Below are positions 44,060 to 55,600 of a stretch of 64,000 bases of DNA, in pieces. A program made the translations under genes and the position numbers. Each line of letters starts with the position of its first letter. Position 1 is the stretch's first letter. The stretch is taken from positions 4,745,001 through 4,809,000 of the forward strand of contig CM037869.1 of assembly GCA_021292105.1 (NCBI GenBank), in the 5' to 3' direction. The notes beneath the pieces were generated by a model, which was not told the origin of the DNA, searched no databases, and was given only the letters and a program-made list of their open reading frames with translations. This DNA comes from Anadara kagoshimensis (taxonomy: Eukaryota; Mollusca; Bivalvia; Arcoida; Arcidae).

Positions 44060-45312
44060 GTGTTGTACAAAATACAACATTCCAGAAACAGTGAACCTGT
44101 TATCATTCATGGTGATACTTTGAAACCTTATAGAGGAAGGAAAAAGTGTGCCTGGTTTTCTCATTACCATAGTCAATTGGCAGAGAGGTCAACGGCCGAC
44201 TTTCCGAATTTGACACTGTTCTCACACAATACTTCTAAAAATATTTCTAAAACGGATTACATCTGTGAATCTGGAACAGAAGTTTCAACATCCCCAAATT
44301 TATCTGATAGCACGTGTCAAGCTGATGATGAATTATCCAGTCAGGAGGCAAAATTACCCGATCAAGATGAAAGTGACAAAAGTTTAAATACTTCTTTGAG
44401 GGAAACCGTACAATCAGGGGGTTAACGTTCAATCCGGACCAATCACCGATGCCGATTTAGAAATTACTCGTGAACAGTTTCTTCCTACAGAGCCAAGACA
44501 AACCACTCGTGGGAGATTTGTTCAACGACCAAGACGTTTTGAAGAGTTTGTATTTGCAATGAGTTCTACAAAACGAGCGTTTAATTGTGATGAATGTGGC
44601 ATTCATTACACAACACGCAGTCATCTTAAAAGACATAAGAACGCTGCACATGCTACAGAGATAAAGTGTAAGCGGTGTCCTGAGCCTGGATGTAAAACGA
44701 TGTTCATAAGACCAGAGTTTCTAACAAAACATTTACGCTACAAACATAACTATAATCACAGGAGAGCCAGTGTGGTTACTTTGGAAACGGATTTTGAGGT
44801 CATTAGTAGAGAGAAATATTTCTCCGGCAAAAGCGACAATTACAATAAAGTTAAGATGGGCGTGCTCCACATAAACATTGATAGTGAATCAGAAAAGAGG
44901 ACCGTAAATGTGTCGGACAACGAGGAAGCTAATTTTGGTGATCAAAATAAAAGGGAAGTGGAAATAGGAGATGATGATGTCTATTTCTTTAATGAAAGTG
45001 ATAATGAGGAACTTCCATGCCCACGGACAACTACTGATGTGGTGGCTATAGGAATTGCCCACGGACAACTACTGATGTGGTGGCTATAGGAATTTCAATT
45101 GCCACTACAAGAACAATCATGAATGTATGCTGACGAGACAGGATGTGACAACCACAGAGAATGTTCATCTTACAAACCTGGAGACTAATGATGTAGATTG
45201 GGAGAACTTTTACAGGAATTGTGAGCGGACTTTTATTTACGCGGCAAGGAAATATAGCAATCAGAATAGAACGGATCTAAGGAAAGCAGCAGACGTCGAG
45301 GAAGTAGATTGA
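44060..45312 (+). pseudogene. Gypsy pol C-terminal extension with two C2H2 zinc fingers and an acidic tail
   Basis: Starts with LYKIQHSRNSEPVIIHGDTL, the usual end of gypsy integrase, then a Ser/Asp-rich linker. A G-run near 44416 shifts the frame. The next frame gives TRGRFVQRPRRFEEFVFAMS directly fused to two C2H2 fingers: CDECGIHYTTRSHLKRH and, with CPEPGC spacing, CKTMFIRPEFLTKH. An acidic segment follows (DSESEKRTVNVSDNEE), then a 36-bp tandem duplication near 45019-45092, a frame shift, and a last block (WENFYRNCERTFIYAARKY) to a stop at 45312. The ATG at 44559 is internal to this fusion, so the 176-codon ORF is not an independent zinc-finger gene. The fingers may bind nucleic acid or guide integration; this is inference. 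Confidence 0.7.
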
Positions 45313-46289
45313 TTGTGAGAGAGTGTGCTGATATTTTTGTTTGTGTATTCACGTGTCATTTTGTTTTGTCAAATAATCATGCATTAGGTTCTTATCCAGG
45401 GTGAGGATAAGTGTTATTATAGTGAAATTAGAAAAAAAGCATTATGTACAGGTTGACCCACCTTAATTAGGATAGCCTAGATTCGGTACTTTTCAGGTAA
45501 CTCATGCATTGGGTTAGCCAAGTAATGTTACTTTAACTTATTTTTTTAGTTTCGTTTCGGTATAGCTAGGAAATTATGGGTTGACCAATAATTGAATCCA
45601 TAACCACTGGGTTGGCCCATCATTGGGTCAACTACCCACGGTTTATACTATGAGAAGGTTTATTTTGATATGATTTTGGGCAAACCAGTATTTGTATGAA
45701 TTAATCGTGCAGATGTTAATTTGCATCTAGTCAATTTGTGTAACAATGTTTTTATGTATATTGATAATAAATAAGTGTATTTTAAAATTTTCATATCTCT
45801 TTAATTTCATGTTGAATAGTTTGTAAGTTCATGCTTTGTTTTGCACTTTGTTCTACCATTCACATATTGTTGACAACATTTTTATATATTTTGTAATGGC
45901 AGCAAAGTCAGTGCCAAAAGTGTTCAAGGCATATGTGTGTATTATTTTGACTGACATTTTTTTTCTAGTCAGTTCAGATGGATAAAATCAGTATTTTTTG
46001 TTTAAATTGATATAGTGTTAAGAGTAAAAAAGTGTACGTTTTTATATTATCATTGTATACTGTGCATATTTTATAAGGGCAATTTTGTTTTTCTAATTTT
46101 TTATGTTTTTGGTATACCTGGGCAAGCCCACATTATTGGGCAAACCAAAGGTAGGTCATACTGGGTCAGCCACTTTTATTGGGCAAGCCCAAGACCAAGT
46201 ATACATACAGGACAAGCCCATGCTTACTGGGCCAGTCCAGCTTAATTTTGTAGGTTTTTATTAGACATACTATAGTGCCCCATATCATA

Positions 46290-46455
46290 TTTCCTCAGCT
46301 TAATTTGGTAAAATATATTTTGGTCCTTTGGGTGGCTTTTCAACATCTTCAAAATAATTTTGGTTTCATAATTTTGGTCCAAGCACTACTGATGAGGAAT
46401 TGTATTCCGAAACGGCCGTCTAGTGCTGTAAAATTAAAACTGGTATAATATGTTA
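46290..46455 (+). mobile_element. Hammerhead-bearing repeat, copy 1
   Basis: Shared ~165-bp repeat: TCAGCTTAATTTGGTAAAAT, GGTCCTTTGGGTGGCTTTTC, TTTTGGTTTCATAATTTTGG, the ribozyme, then TAAAACTGGTATAATATG. Related copies: 48495-48655 (minus), 63440-63532 (partial) and 63695-63862. Confidence 0.8.
46382..46427 (+). ncRNA. Type I hammerhead ribozyme
   Basis: Stem I AGCACTA (46382-46388) with TAGTGCT (46421-46427), 7 of 7 pairs. Core CTGATGA (46389-46395). Stem II GGAAT-TGT-ATTCC (46396-46408). GAAA (46409-46412). Then CGGCCGTC, giving the cleavage triplet GTC and cleavage predicted between 46420 and 46421. Stem III is only A-C-G with C-G-T around two bases. Since ACGGCCGT is self-complementary, the motif may act as a dimer, as known for short-stem-III hammerheads of Penelope-like elements and retrozymes. 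Confidence 0.88.
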
Positions 46456-46572
46456 TTTACACAAAATGTATTCAAATTTTGATAGTTATTTTTATAGTTT
46501 ACTATTTTTGTAATTAAGATATAGTGCGAGTGTCTGAACAGTGGAAGTTCAGTTTTTCCAAGGGGGGAGCAG

Positions 46573-47160
46573 TGTAACATATTTTTATAGAGTGCTGAAT
46601 TATTAATTAAGAAGTTGATAATTATTGTTAAACATAAAGTGTATTTTATACTAAAGATATTGACTTTTTAACTTGCACTTATTTTTGAGTTCTGATAAAA
46701 TATTAATGTATCTTTTACACATGTTGTGAATATATAGTGTCGTTATGTCATGTGCCCACCTCTTAAGTAGGACAAAGGGCTAGCCCACATTCTTAGTATA
46801 GCATCATGTCTTTGTTCTAGAAGTTGTTTACTAGTAATTTAATATTATAGCTAAGGTTAATGGCACATCATATTCTGCAGAAGTCAGCAGTCTTGACATG
46901 CAGTTTAACACGTGTCCTAAGATTCTAGAACTTTCTTATGGCACTGATATATAAAGGCTGTGAGGCAGTCATAGACAGTGGAGAGTCTATAGTTGGGTTA
47001 AGTTGGTAACGGAGTCTTAGTCTACGGGGAGAGTGGTGTGGATGTGCGTGTGCTAGCCTCTGTGAAGGTTAGTGCGTCCGTGTGTGTGTGTTGTAAATAG
47101 TTAAGTTCCTTGGATTAATACACAGTTAAGTGAAGCTGAAGTCTGGTGTGATTATTTACA
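46573..47160 (+). mobile_element. Gypsy 3' LTR (588 bp)
   Basis: Starts TGTAACATAT right after the polypurine tract and ends GATTATTTACA, giving the inverted ends TGTAA/TTACA. A TATA box TATATAAA lies at 46948-46955 with a GAGGCAGTCATAGACAGTGG initiation-region candidate after it. The matching 5' LTR is not in the window, so target-site duplication and age cannot be judged. Confidence 0.7.
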
Positions 47161-48494
47161 TACTGCAAGATCCCACATAAATATGAATTTGTGACGACGA
47201 CAATAGTACGCTACTGGGGAATATAACACCTGAATCCCGTTTGACACCTGAGGGAGGTTCGAACCCCGAGGAGAACAACACTCCCGAATCGAAATTTACG
47301 TCGCATTATTTAATAGTATAAGTTAAAATTCCATAATTCATTACTTAAAATTATAAATTTATTTACCTAAAGTTTAATCATATTATTTTGGTAATTATTA
47401 AGAATTAGTAACTGTTTTCTTCTGGCACATTTTGTTTGTAATTTCCCAAGTATCTTCAAATTGTACTAGGTTTTGTTTTGGTTCACTCTTTCCCTCAAGG
47501 TATGTTTAGTTAAGAAAAGTTACAATGTTACAAAAAGCGAATAATCTATTTGCTGTGTAACATGAAAAACTGTTCTTTCATTTTTACTTGATTTTATTTC
47601 ACTGAGTTACTACTCCTTCAAAATATTAAATCTCTCATCTCTGTTTTTCTCTCTTCTCACTCTCCCTCTCTTCTCTGTCTCTCTCCTAAGACAATTCTTT
47701 TGGTAATAGCAAGTTTTTAGTTTTCGTTAAGTTAGTAAATTTTGCCTAAATTATTTTTTTTCTAAAGTTAATGGAAGTAGTGGATTTTCATTATATGTGC
47801 CTTTAACCCCTAAAAGTCACACTGCCTTTTCAAATTTAAGTTTTTTTTAATCAAAATAAACAGTTAATTTATTCTTTTAGTTAAGACTTGGTCACAAAAC
47901 TGCAAAAATATTCTTTGAATAAGAAGACTGAGAAATTTTAGTGATTTTACAATTCCTACTAAGAGTCGAGAGGGAAAACTGAGGTCCGAGGACTACCGGT
48001 TACAATTATATTATGTATATGTTTACGGATAAGGTGTGAATTTGTTGAAATCACAGATGTTTTAAGACAAGTGACAATATTAATTAACAAAAATAGTTCG
48101 ACATTCTCCTTAATGTATTTTATCAATGGACCTCTGCTTGAGATATGTACACACCACCAGGTGAGCGTTAAGGCACCTGGATCTCTTGTATCGTTAACGT
48201 GTCCGGGCGAGTTGACGCGGGCGTAACCAAGTGATGACGTTACTGGAACAAATCCCCACCCATATCAAATTACAATGTTTCAGCATCCCTACGTTCTTTG
48301 TTTAAAAACTCACAGCTTTCTTCTTTAAGTTGATAACCAACATCCACCTGATAACAACTAAACATTTTTATGAATTCATTTAATGCACCTAAACATTTTT
48401 ATGGATTTATTTTATTAAGAAGGTTGATTATCTATGTATTCGATATGCAAGAAAACTCTCTAAAATAAGACTATTTTTGGCCTATTCAGCTGTT
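47161..48494. other. Intergenic stretch, no gene recognised
   Basis: Includes a pyrimidine-rich TCTCTC tract at 47638-47690 and, at 48152-48185, CAGGTGAGCGTTAAGGCACC..CTCTTGT, which resembles the right end of the 55.6-57.6 kb element. Otherwise nothing recognised. Confidence 0.4.
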
Positions 48495-48655
48495 TATTAT
48501 AATTATACCAGGTTAAATTTACAGCTCTAGACGGTCGTTTCAAAATATAATTCTTCATCAGTAGTAATTGGACCAAAATATTGAAACCAATTTTTTTCCA
48601 AGGGTTGAAAAATATTTAAAGGACCAAAAATATATTTGGATGCCGAGATATTGTA
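48495..48655 (-). mobile_element. Hammerhead-bearing repeat, degenerate antisense copy
   Basis: On the minus strand: TTTTTGGTCCTTTAAATATT, GGTTTCAATATTTTGGTCC, CTGATGA at 48561-48555, GAAA at 48541-48538, CGACCGTC, TAGAGCTGTAAA and CCTGGTATAATTA. Stem I (AATTACTA with TAGAGCT) and stem II (AGAAT..ATTTT) have lost pairs, so the ribozyme is probably inactive. Confidence 0.75.
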
Positions 48656-49870
48656 ATTTGATATGGGTGGAAATTTGTATCAATAATGTCATCACCTGGT
48701 TAAATTAACATCAGTTCGTCCAGAGACGATTGTAAACTTTTTAAAAACTGATTTAAATAATTCGGTGTTATAAGTAAATGCAGTTAATAAAAAACTACCA
48801 CTATATTATAATAATTGTCTGTCTTGCACTAGAATACACCCAGAGCGACTCCAGTTAGTACGGCCCTGGAAACCATAGCACACCCCCAGCCATATAATAC
48901 TGGCATTGTAACTGTAGATACTCGGTCTTCTTAATGACATCTTAAATGTAAAGCTTTATATTTGAACTGGCCAGGAGGTTGTGATGAACCCTTGATTGTT
49001 CCGACCATTTTAATTAATGTGATGCCTTGCAGTTTTAGGACTAAATATTTCCATACATTCAGAATCGGAAATAACAAATCTTTTGCATGATCCTTTGGAC
49101 TGTCGCTAGAAAAACCTACACTATTTCAATCCTGCCTGCATGTACCGTTAGGTTTTAGTGATTTTAGTTTGACGACTATGTCTGTAAGGTTTAAATTGAA
49201 GTCAATGGTTTGAGTTTTGACATTCCATGTATGTAACACTGTAAAAAACAACATGTGTTTTAAATAAGAAGATTACAAATGCAGCTAACCATTTTCTCGA
49301 CTCATCTTGTTGAAAATTCAGCAGGCGAATGAACAAAGTGGGGGGGGGAAATAATATCGTGACCAAGTACCTTGACGGGTTCAGTCCCGTGCAACATCTT
49401 CAAATCAAAGGTGGGTGGCTTCAATGACTATCAGTGGTTCGATGAGACAAGTAAAAAATTCGTGATGATAGTCTATGGTTTTGAAATGTGGCGTGTGTTA
49501 AAGGTTACGTAGTAATATCACAGTTAAACGTATAATTTAATTTTAAAGGTAAATCAACTTCTACAGTTGGCTATGGCTAGTGAGGACATATAAAATATAC
49601 CGCCACATCATAAGTACAGTTTCCTTATATTCAGTATGTCAACACTGGTTTTCAATTAAACGTATCCATAACTTCCTCATTTTTAAGTTTTGCAATATAC
49701 ATGTTAATATCGCCTATCTCTCCCTCTCCTTTTCTTTCTCTAAATCTAATGATGCACCTTCTTATGCGATAGATATATTGACTGTTAACTATTCATATTG
49801 TTGACACTCTTGAATTAACTGTTTGTGAGAAAATAAATACTATGAATGAGACGTAGTGTGACAATGTGTT
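48656..49870. other. Intergenic stretch, no gene recognised
   Basis: AT-rich, with a G-run at 49340-49348. No recognised motif. Confidence 0.4.
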
Positions 49871-49879
49871 GTTACAAGT

Positions 49880-50505
49880 TAAACTTTTTTAGACAAATGT
49901 TAGCTCCACTTTACGCCTTCATCTGATATTGATACATTAGAAATTGACATCATTATTTTTAATGGCATGTTACAAATCATTCTGATTAATTGTATAATTG
50001 TAAATCGACATGTTCCTTTTCTGTCATGAGATTGCACTTTTGTATCAACAGTTTTGACATTAAAATTTTAATATATTTGTTCAGTCTCAAGTGCCTTATG
50101 TCTTTGGAAAACCCTGTCTTGCTGTTTTGTAACATTGACGCAGTCAAGTACCTATTTCCCCTTATAGTGACATGTTGTTCTTAGCTTTTTTTCTTATCAA
50201 TGGCGGGCACCTGAGAGAATATTTATATCATCCAGATCAACAAACATCACAATCAGCATCATAATAGATAGATTGCGATTTGCTTGCTCTTTATATGCAA
50301 TGACAAACGTTTCTTATCCAGTTTTTCTCATCCCTGTGGTGCGTGTTAACCGAATATAATGCACTGGAAGCATTCCACTTGACAGCAATGCAGGCCTCAT
50401 TCTGTGTAGTACACCAGGTATTCATCATTAGGTAGATGAAGTGAAATTGACCACAGGCAAGAATGGGCTCCTTTATTGGAACATTGAAATCGGATGGAAA
50501 CATCC
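49880..50505 (-). pseudogene. Transposase-like multicopy gene relic, copy at 50 kb
   Basis: Aligns by eye along its length with the relic at 61.3-62.0 kb: both contain GAATATAATGCACTGGAAGC ATTCCACTTGACA and, further left, GCCTTCATCTGAT, GATACATTAGAAATTGAC and CTCATGTCTTTGG-like strings on the + strand. The minus-strand translation is broken (FNVPIKEPILACGQFHFIYL and fragments). The family looks like a DDE-type transposase-related protein common in bivalve genomes; this is a recollection, not a search result. Confidence 0.5.
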
Positions 50506-50994
50506 TTCCCTTAAAAGTTGTTTTAGTGTATACTTTAGTTCTAATGATTGTTGTAAGGTTGTGGACTCATTGTCAGACCCGCTAAAAATTGAGTGGATCT
50601 AACAACGTTAATTTCTCTTGCCCTTTTATTTTTAAGTGGTGATCTGGCTGTTGCTTTTGTTTCAGGTTGTAAATGTATTGGCTGAAAGAAAAAAAATTTA
50701 AAAAAAAAGAAAAAAGTACAAGTCTTGCGTTAATACAGCAGAAATAAGTAACCCAAACAAAGCCAGATTGAAAATAAAGACGCGAATGGGTTAACCTGTT
50801 AAAGCTATTAAAACATGTAAATTTTATTCCTGTTCCCCTGTCTTTGCTTTGATCAGTTGTCCTTGTTCTGCATGCAGTTTTTGCTTTAGTGTATGGGTGA
50901 AAAGTTTTTCTTCTGTTTGTGCGAGTGGTGCATCTATTCGCTTTTTTAAAATGTCTTCCAGGAGGATTTTTCTAAAATATATACTTGCTTTTGT

Positions 50995-51734
50995 TTAACT
51001 TGTTGATAATGATGTTAGTTGCTGTTGTTGGCAATCTGCATTCTGTCTGTTTTGCATAAATTCTTGGGTTTCAATGTGGCCTTCGTCACATATAGGTCTT
51101 ACATGTACAGGTTTAGTCAAACGTTGTCGTAGTGTGAGAGGTGAGGAAACATTTAGAGAGAGGAGGTTGCTTGTTTTACATGTATGGTCATGAATTCTCT
51201 CTAGATGGCCTTTGGAATGACATATTTTACATTGAACATCGGAATCTAAAAGCTTATTTCGTAATTTTAAATCAATAACGTTTATTTTTGACAATGAGAA
51301 TACATGCTCACATGAAGTCCTTACAGACTATGGCGAATAAATATCATGACACATTGCACATTTAAAAATGTTGTTTCTGATTATTATTAAATCCAATAAT
51401 TTCATATCTTTCTGTATTTATATTTTAAAAACGGTTAAGGTCTACGCTTTTTGTTGATACATTTTTATATACTTGGTCCCCAACCTTTACACTGTTCTTA
51501 TAAAAATGAACAAACATGATGGCATTCGCTAAAAGAAATTTCATTATTATATCTAATAGAATCACGGAAATCATCATATGATGATGATGGATCCTGTAAC
51601 TTTCTTCTTACAGTTGTTATAATGGTATTGTAGCATTTTGTACATGTAATTTTCTGTTCTTGTTTGTCCTCTAGACAACCAAAGTCTACATAATTCAGAT
51701 ACATTTTTATTATGCTTTTCAATAGAGTGGTCAA
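50995..51734 (-). pseudogene. Cys-rich relic, possible N-terminal part of the 50-kb transposase-like gene
   Basis: Two open pieces: ITCTKCYNTIITTVRRKLQ (51734-51498) and VQCKICHSKGHLERIHDHTC (51294-50995), the second ending with KPVHVRPICDEGH and a Gln-rich tail. CxxC and CxxC..HxxxC spacing suggests zinc binding. It lies upstream on the same strand as the 49.9-50.5 kb relic; that they form one gene is inference. Confidence 0.4.
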
Positions 51735-51767
51735 GTATCTCCATTATAAAAATAGTTTAATAATACT

Positions 51768-51803
51768 AAAAAAAAAAAACAAAAAAAAAAAAAAAAAAAA
51801 AAA
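51768..51803. repeat. Poly(A)-rich run
   Basis: A-run interrupted by a single C, followed by ACAATAATAATAAAG. May be the tail of a retroposed sequence or a simple repeat. Confidence 0.9.
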
Positions 51804-53383
51804 CAATAATAATAAAGTGAAAACGGACGAAAAACGAAAAATGTCAATTATGTATCTTAATGTATCTTAATATTAAAAATATTAGCAAACAATACACAAG
51901 CTTATCACCTAATATTCAATAATAGACGTAACTTAATATTAAATAGATGTCTACGATATGGTTAGTAAGCTAATTTCTTTAGAACATACGGACTTTAATC
52001 TAAGAATGAACAATATCAAAAATGTTAATTCAATTATGTTCTCAATCTGATAAACAGATATACAATAATTACTAAAAAACAACAAAAATGTTACCATGTA
52101 AGTATAAACTATATAACTATGTTAAAAAAACCTACTAAACAGTATAGGAATCATACGTGCAAAAATATACATTTGCACAATCTTTGTCGTTTCAAACATA
52201 TTTCATATTTTGCTTTCTGATTACTGATTACTGTAATGAATAGCTGTTACAGTAAGTAATACATTTTACATAGTAACGGCTGCCAATTTGGACTTATGAC
52301 GGACATCTTGAATACAAATTTAAATCTTTACCTTTTATCCTTCTTTCCACCTCAGGAATGATGAGGCTTTCTAGATAAATTTGAACAAATAGTGTCATAT
52401 CTACATGTCGTTCATTAATTGCATCGAAGTTTTGAAACATTGGTAAATAAGAGAGTGAGTGTATACGTACCTGTGTCACTTCGAAATATCTTGACTAAAT
52501 GCACTTCAGGTAGATTAGAAGGCCATCCTAATCATATTTTCATAATTCACACCTTTAATATGTTGCAAGAAAGCCATTATATAAATACAAGTTAGCAAAA
52601 GTTTAAAAATAGTGAACACAAAAAGTCCATTGAAGGGTCAAATCGAATACTTTAATTATTACAACACAGAGTACATATATAAAATACAATGTCAATGTAT
52701 TTAAAAGTCCACCGTTTGTAAAATAAATGGGAGAATTGGGGCCCTACCAAAATACTTAAACCAGACACTGTAATCGTCAATGTCATTTGCAAGGCTACAT
52801 CAACACCTTGAACATCTCATTCCATGCTAAAGGATGTTGAACAAAGAACCACTCTTATATTCCCATCAGGATTTTGATAAGATGCACATTATCGCCAGTT
52901 TTCATATGAAACATATCAAAAAGTCTGTTTCTTTGTTCTAGTTATGGAATGTATTGTGCCCAAGAGAAATTTCAAGATGTTTGAAAACATCAGATAGTCT
53001 AAAAATATAATCATTCTAGTAGTTGCAATTTTATGTTGCCTCAACAGTTCAACTAACCATTGGAAATTTGTTGCAATATCATCTATACATGCATACATGT
53101 AAGCTGATTATGATACCAATATGTTATGTTTTTCTTGTCTGGATTGACAATAATTTGTGTGCAGTTTACCATACAGAGATCCTTTAATATAATGCTTCTT
53201 GTTTCCTTTGTTGCAGTTGCTGTTAAAGTAACGACAGAAATGTGGATTGATGATCGTATTTCGCTAAGTTTTCCATAACAAGGACGATAAGCTGCTTGTT
53301 TCGCCTTTTGTCAGCTTTCCAAACAAACAATTTTAATAAAAAATCAACAAAATGCATTAATATAGTCTTCTTACAAAAGTTAA

Positions 53384-53429
<46 letters not shown>

Positions 53430-53690
53430 CACTGTCTGTTACCTTATGGTGTTATTATTTTTTTCTAACCATCGCATATACAATTTTGTTATATATAAAT
53501 AAAATGTTGATTGAGGCCATTTGTGACTAATGTACATAATGATACAAATTTATATACGTTACAATTATACAATTTATTTAACACATGTTAAAATTACAAT
53601 TCAAATTAAAAGATTTTAAAATTTGTGTTCCCTTTTTTCAAAAATCATTAAGATGGCAGTTTGTTTTTCCTGCTGCAATAGGAAAGTGAG
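51804..53690. other. AT-rich stretch with a (TA)n run, no gene recognised
   Basis: Short tandem copy ATGTATCTTA near 51850-51870 and a (TA)n run of about 20 copies at 53387-53427. No credible exon. Confidence 0.4.
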
Positions 53691-53692
53691 CG

Positions 53693-54125
53693 AAATTAAG
53701 TCAATTGTATGAATTTCTATTATAGTTACTACATTTTATACAGTGAGCTTCGTCCACAAATACCACTTTTATCAATTTTTTCTTTGAAAGGTTCATTAAT
53801 AAATTAAAGTTCTCTCATGTTCGAATAAAGATTCTGGACTGCCTAGTATTACTGTACTTATTCCATTCTTCACATTATCATATGTTAAATGCAAATTGTT
53901 TTCCAAATCTGATTTCTCTATGACATCTCTTAGATAAATAGCTTTTATTGTTTTGTTCTGTAGTGATGATACCTGGAATATCGTTAATGAAGTCAGTTCT
54001 GATATTGCAAGAAAAACCTTTCCTTCAGGATTTTCTTTATGTACATTTTCAAAAACAAATGGTGCAATTTCAAATGCAAGTGATTTTCCACTTCCAGTTG
54101 GTGAACAAAAAAAGTATATCTTTAT
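53693..54125 (-). pseudogene. RecQ-like superfamily 2 helicase N-terminal relic
   Basis: Walker A region CSPTGSGKSLAFEIAPFVFE (motif I), then VFLAISELTSLTIFQVSSL at the place of RecQ motif Ia, then STVILGSPESLF. After a frame change near 53810 comes VVFVDEAHCIKC (motif II, DEAH) at about 53730-53765. Order and spacing fit the first RecA-like domain of RecQ-type helicases. Reading ends shortly after motif II; motifs III-VI are absent. Such fragments could come from a transposon or a duplicated gene; the sequence does not decide this. Confidence 0.7.
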
Positions 54126-54149
54126 TATGTAAATATGCCTATATGGCAT

Positions 54150-55600
54150 TATTCTCTAACTGTTATGAACATATAAATCAAATATATATTGACACCAAAA
54201 CTTGTAGCAAAACTAGTTTTCAAAAAAAAAGATGACGACCCTTACTCTGTTGGCTACCACATGCATTGTGTATATCGATGTAAACTATATATAGCGCCGT
54301 GTTAGAGAACAAACGTGTGTACAGCTACATTATTATGCTGCTAATTTTATTCCAATGATTCTTAATTATTTAACCGATTTCATTGTCCCCGTATTTAACG
54401 GTCTCGCATACACGCAGTCGTAAACTTTACCTTAAATATAGTTAAAGTGCTCCGCTAAGGTGGCAGCGCAATAATGATGATGGTGACCAACTAACAAGTA
54501 TAAAAGAGAATGCAGAATATTCATTCAATAATGGCCACATTAACAGTAATTGCTTGGTATTGGAAGATTTGAACCTTACTCTCTTTACAATTTCGACATA
54601 CAATATTGATTGATTTTCCATTAGGCAGTAATATTAAGATCGTTACATAATGCCTTGAGCATAGCTGGTAAATACAAAACATTCACACTGCCACCAGCGA
54701 GTTTTTTTTCGCTTGTTAATTCAATGACACCTAAATATTAATGGAATAATCTTATCAGTAGTACTCATAATTCGAAAAGATAAAATGATAACTAATATCT
54801 GTTATATAAATACTAGTACTTACTAATTTTTAATTGATTTTGTCTTTTTTTAAATACCAGTAAGAATATTACTGCTCATTGATTAATAATTAATAATAAT
54901 ATACGTTTAACATTAGCTGTAACGTAATTAAAAATGTATCATATGTTACTCGCTGTTAAATCTTTTTTTGCGAGTCTTAACCGAAATGATATAGGTATAT
55001 AGTGTATTGCACTCGGGGTGGGGGTGTGTGTTAAAATGCAACTATTGAAACAAGGGAGGTATTGTCAAATCTGTATGAAACTACATGTATAAATTATCAA
55101 TATTTGAAATAAAATTCAATGCGTGTATGCAAACTATAAGTGGAAATACACCGTACTGAAAACTAGGAAGACCAATTAATCAAAATTATTGAGTAAACAG
55201 ATTAATCAAGTAGAACCCCCCCCCCCCCCCCCCGCGTATGTGGTAGGATTTATTGACCAAAATTTAAATACAAATTAATAGTAAGAGCAGTGCCAGCAGC
55301 AATGTTTATAAGCAAAACCACATGTAGATGCAACAATATTAATCCAAATATTTCAACAACATTAAATATCTTAGTCTATATATTTTTTTTGTCCAATCAG
55401 TCTCCCAGGATGACGTGGATCTTCTCTAAAGTTATTGAGGTATAATCTCTATTGATATTTTTATTCCAGCCAAGAACAGCATGTTTTGTTCTCCTTTCAA
55501 ATCTTGTCAGTAAATCTTATTTTTTCATCTTAGTGCTGTATTATTTAAACTTTAAATATAATGAGTAATTACAGAGTGCATATAATCAGATGGTGTTTTT
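54150..55600. other. Intergenic stretch with a poly(C) run, no gene recognised
   Basis: Poly(C) at 55217-55233 and a short G-rich tract near 55015-55030. No coding support. Confidence 0.4.

Larger units (their letters stand above)
45313..46572 (+). other. Gypsy 3' non-coding region with TGGGCAAGCCCA-type repeats and a polypurine tract
   Basis: Holds scattered GGGCAAGCCCA, GGGTTGGCCCA and GGGCCAGTCC motifs at 45450-45660 and 46128-46240, a hammerhead-bearing repeat at 46290-46455, and the polypurine tract AAGGGGGGAGCAG at 46560-46572 directly before the LTR. Confidence 0.6.

Noticed and set aside
44321..44360. CTGATGA as a possible further hammerhead core
   Set aside because: No stem II or GAAA follows at the right distance, and it lies within former coding sequence.
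44559..45089. Independent C2H2 zinc-finger gene
   Set aside because: The frame is open upstream of the ATG and joins the gypsy C-terminal tail after one shift, and no promoter or exon structure is seen; it is treated as part of the retroelement.
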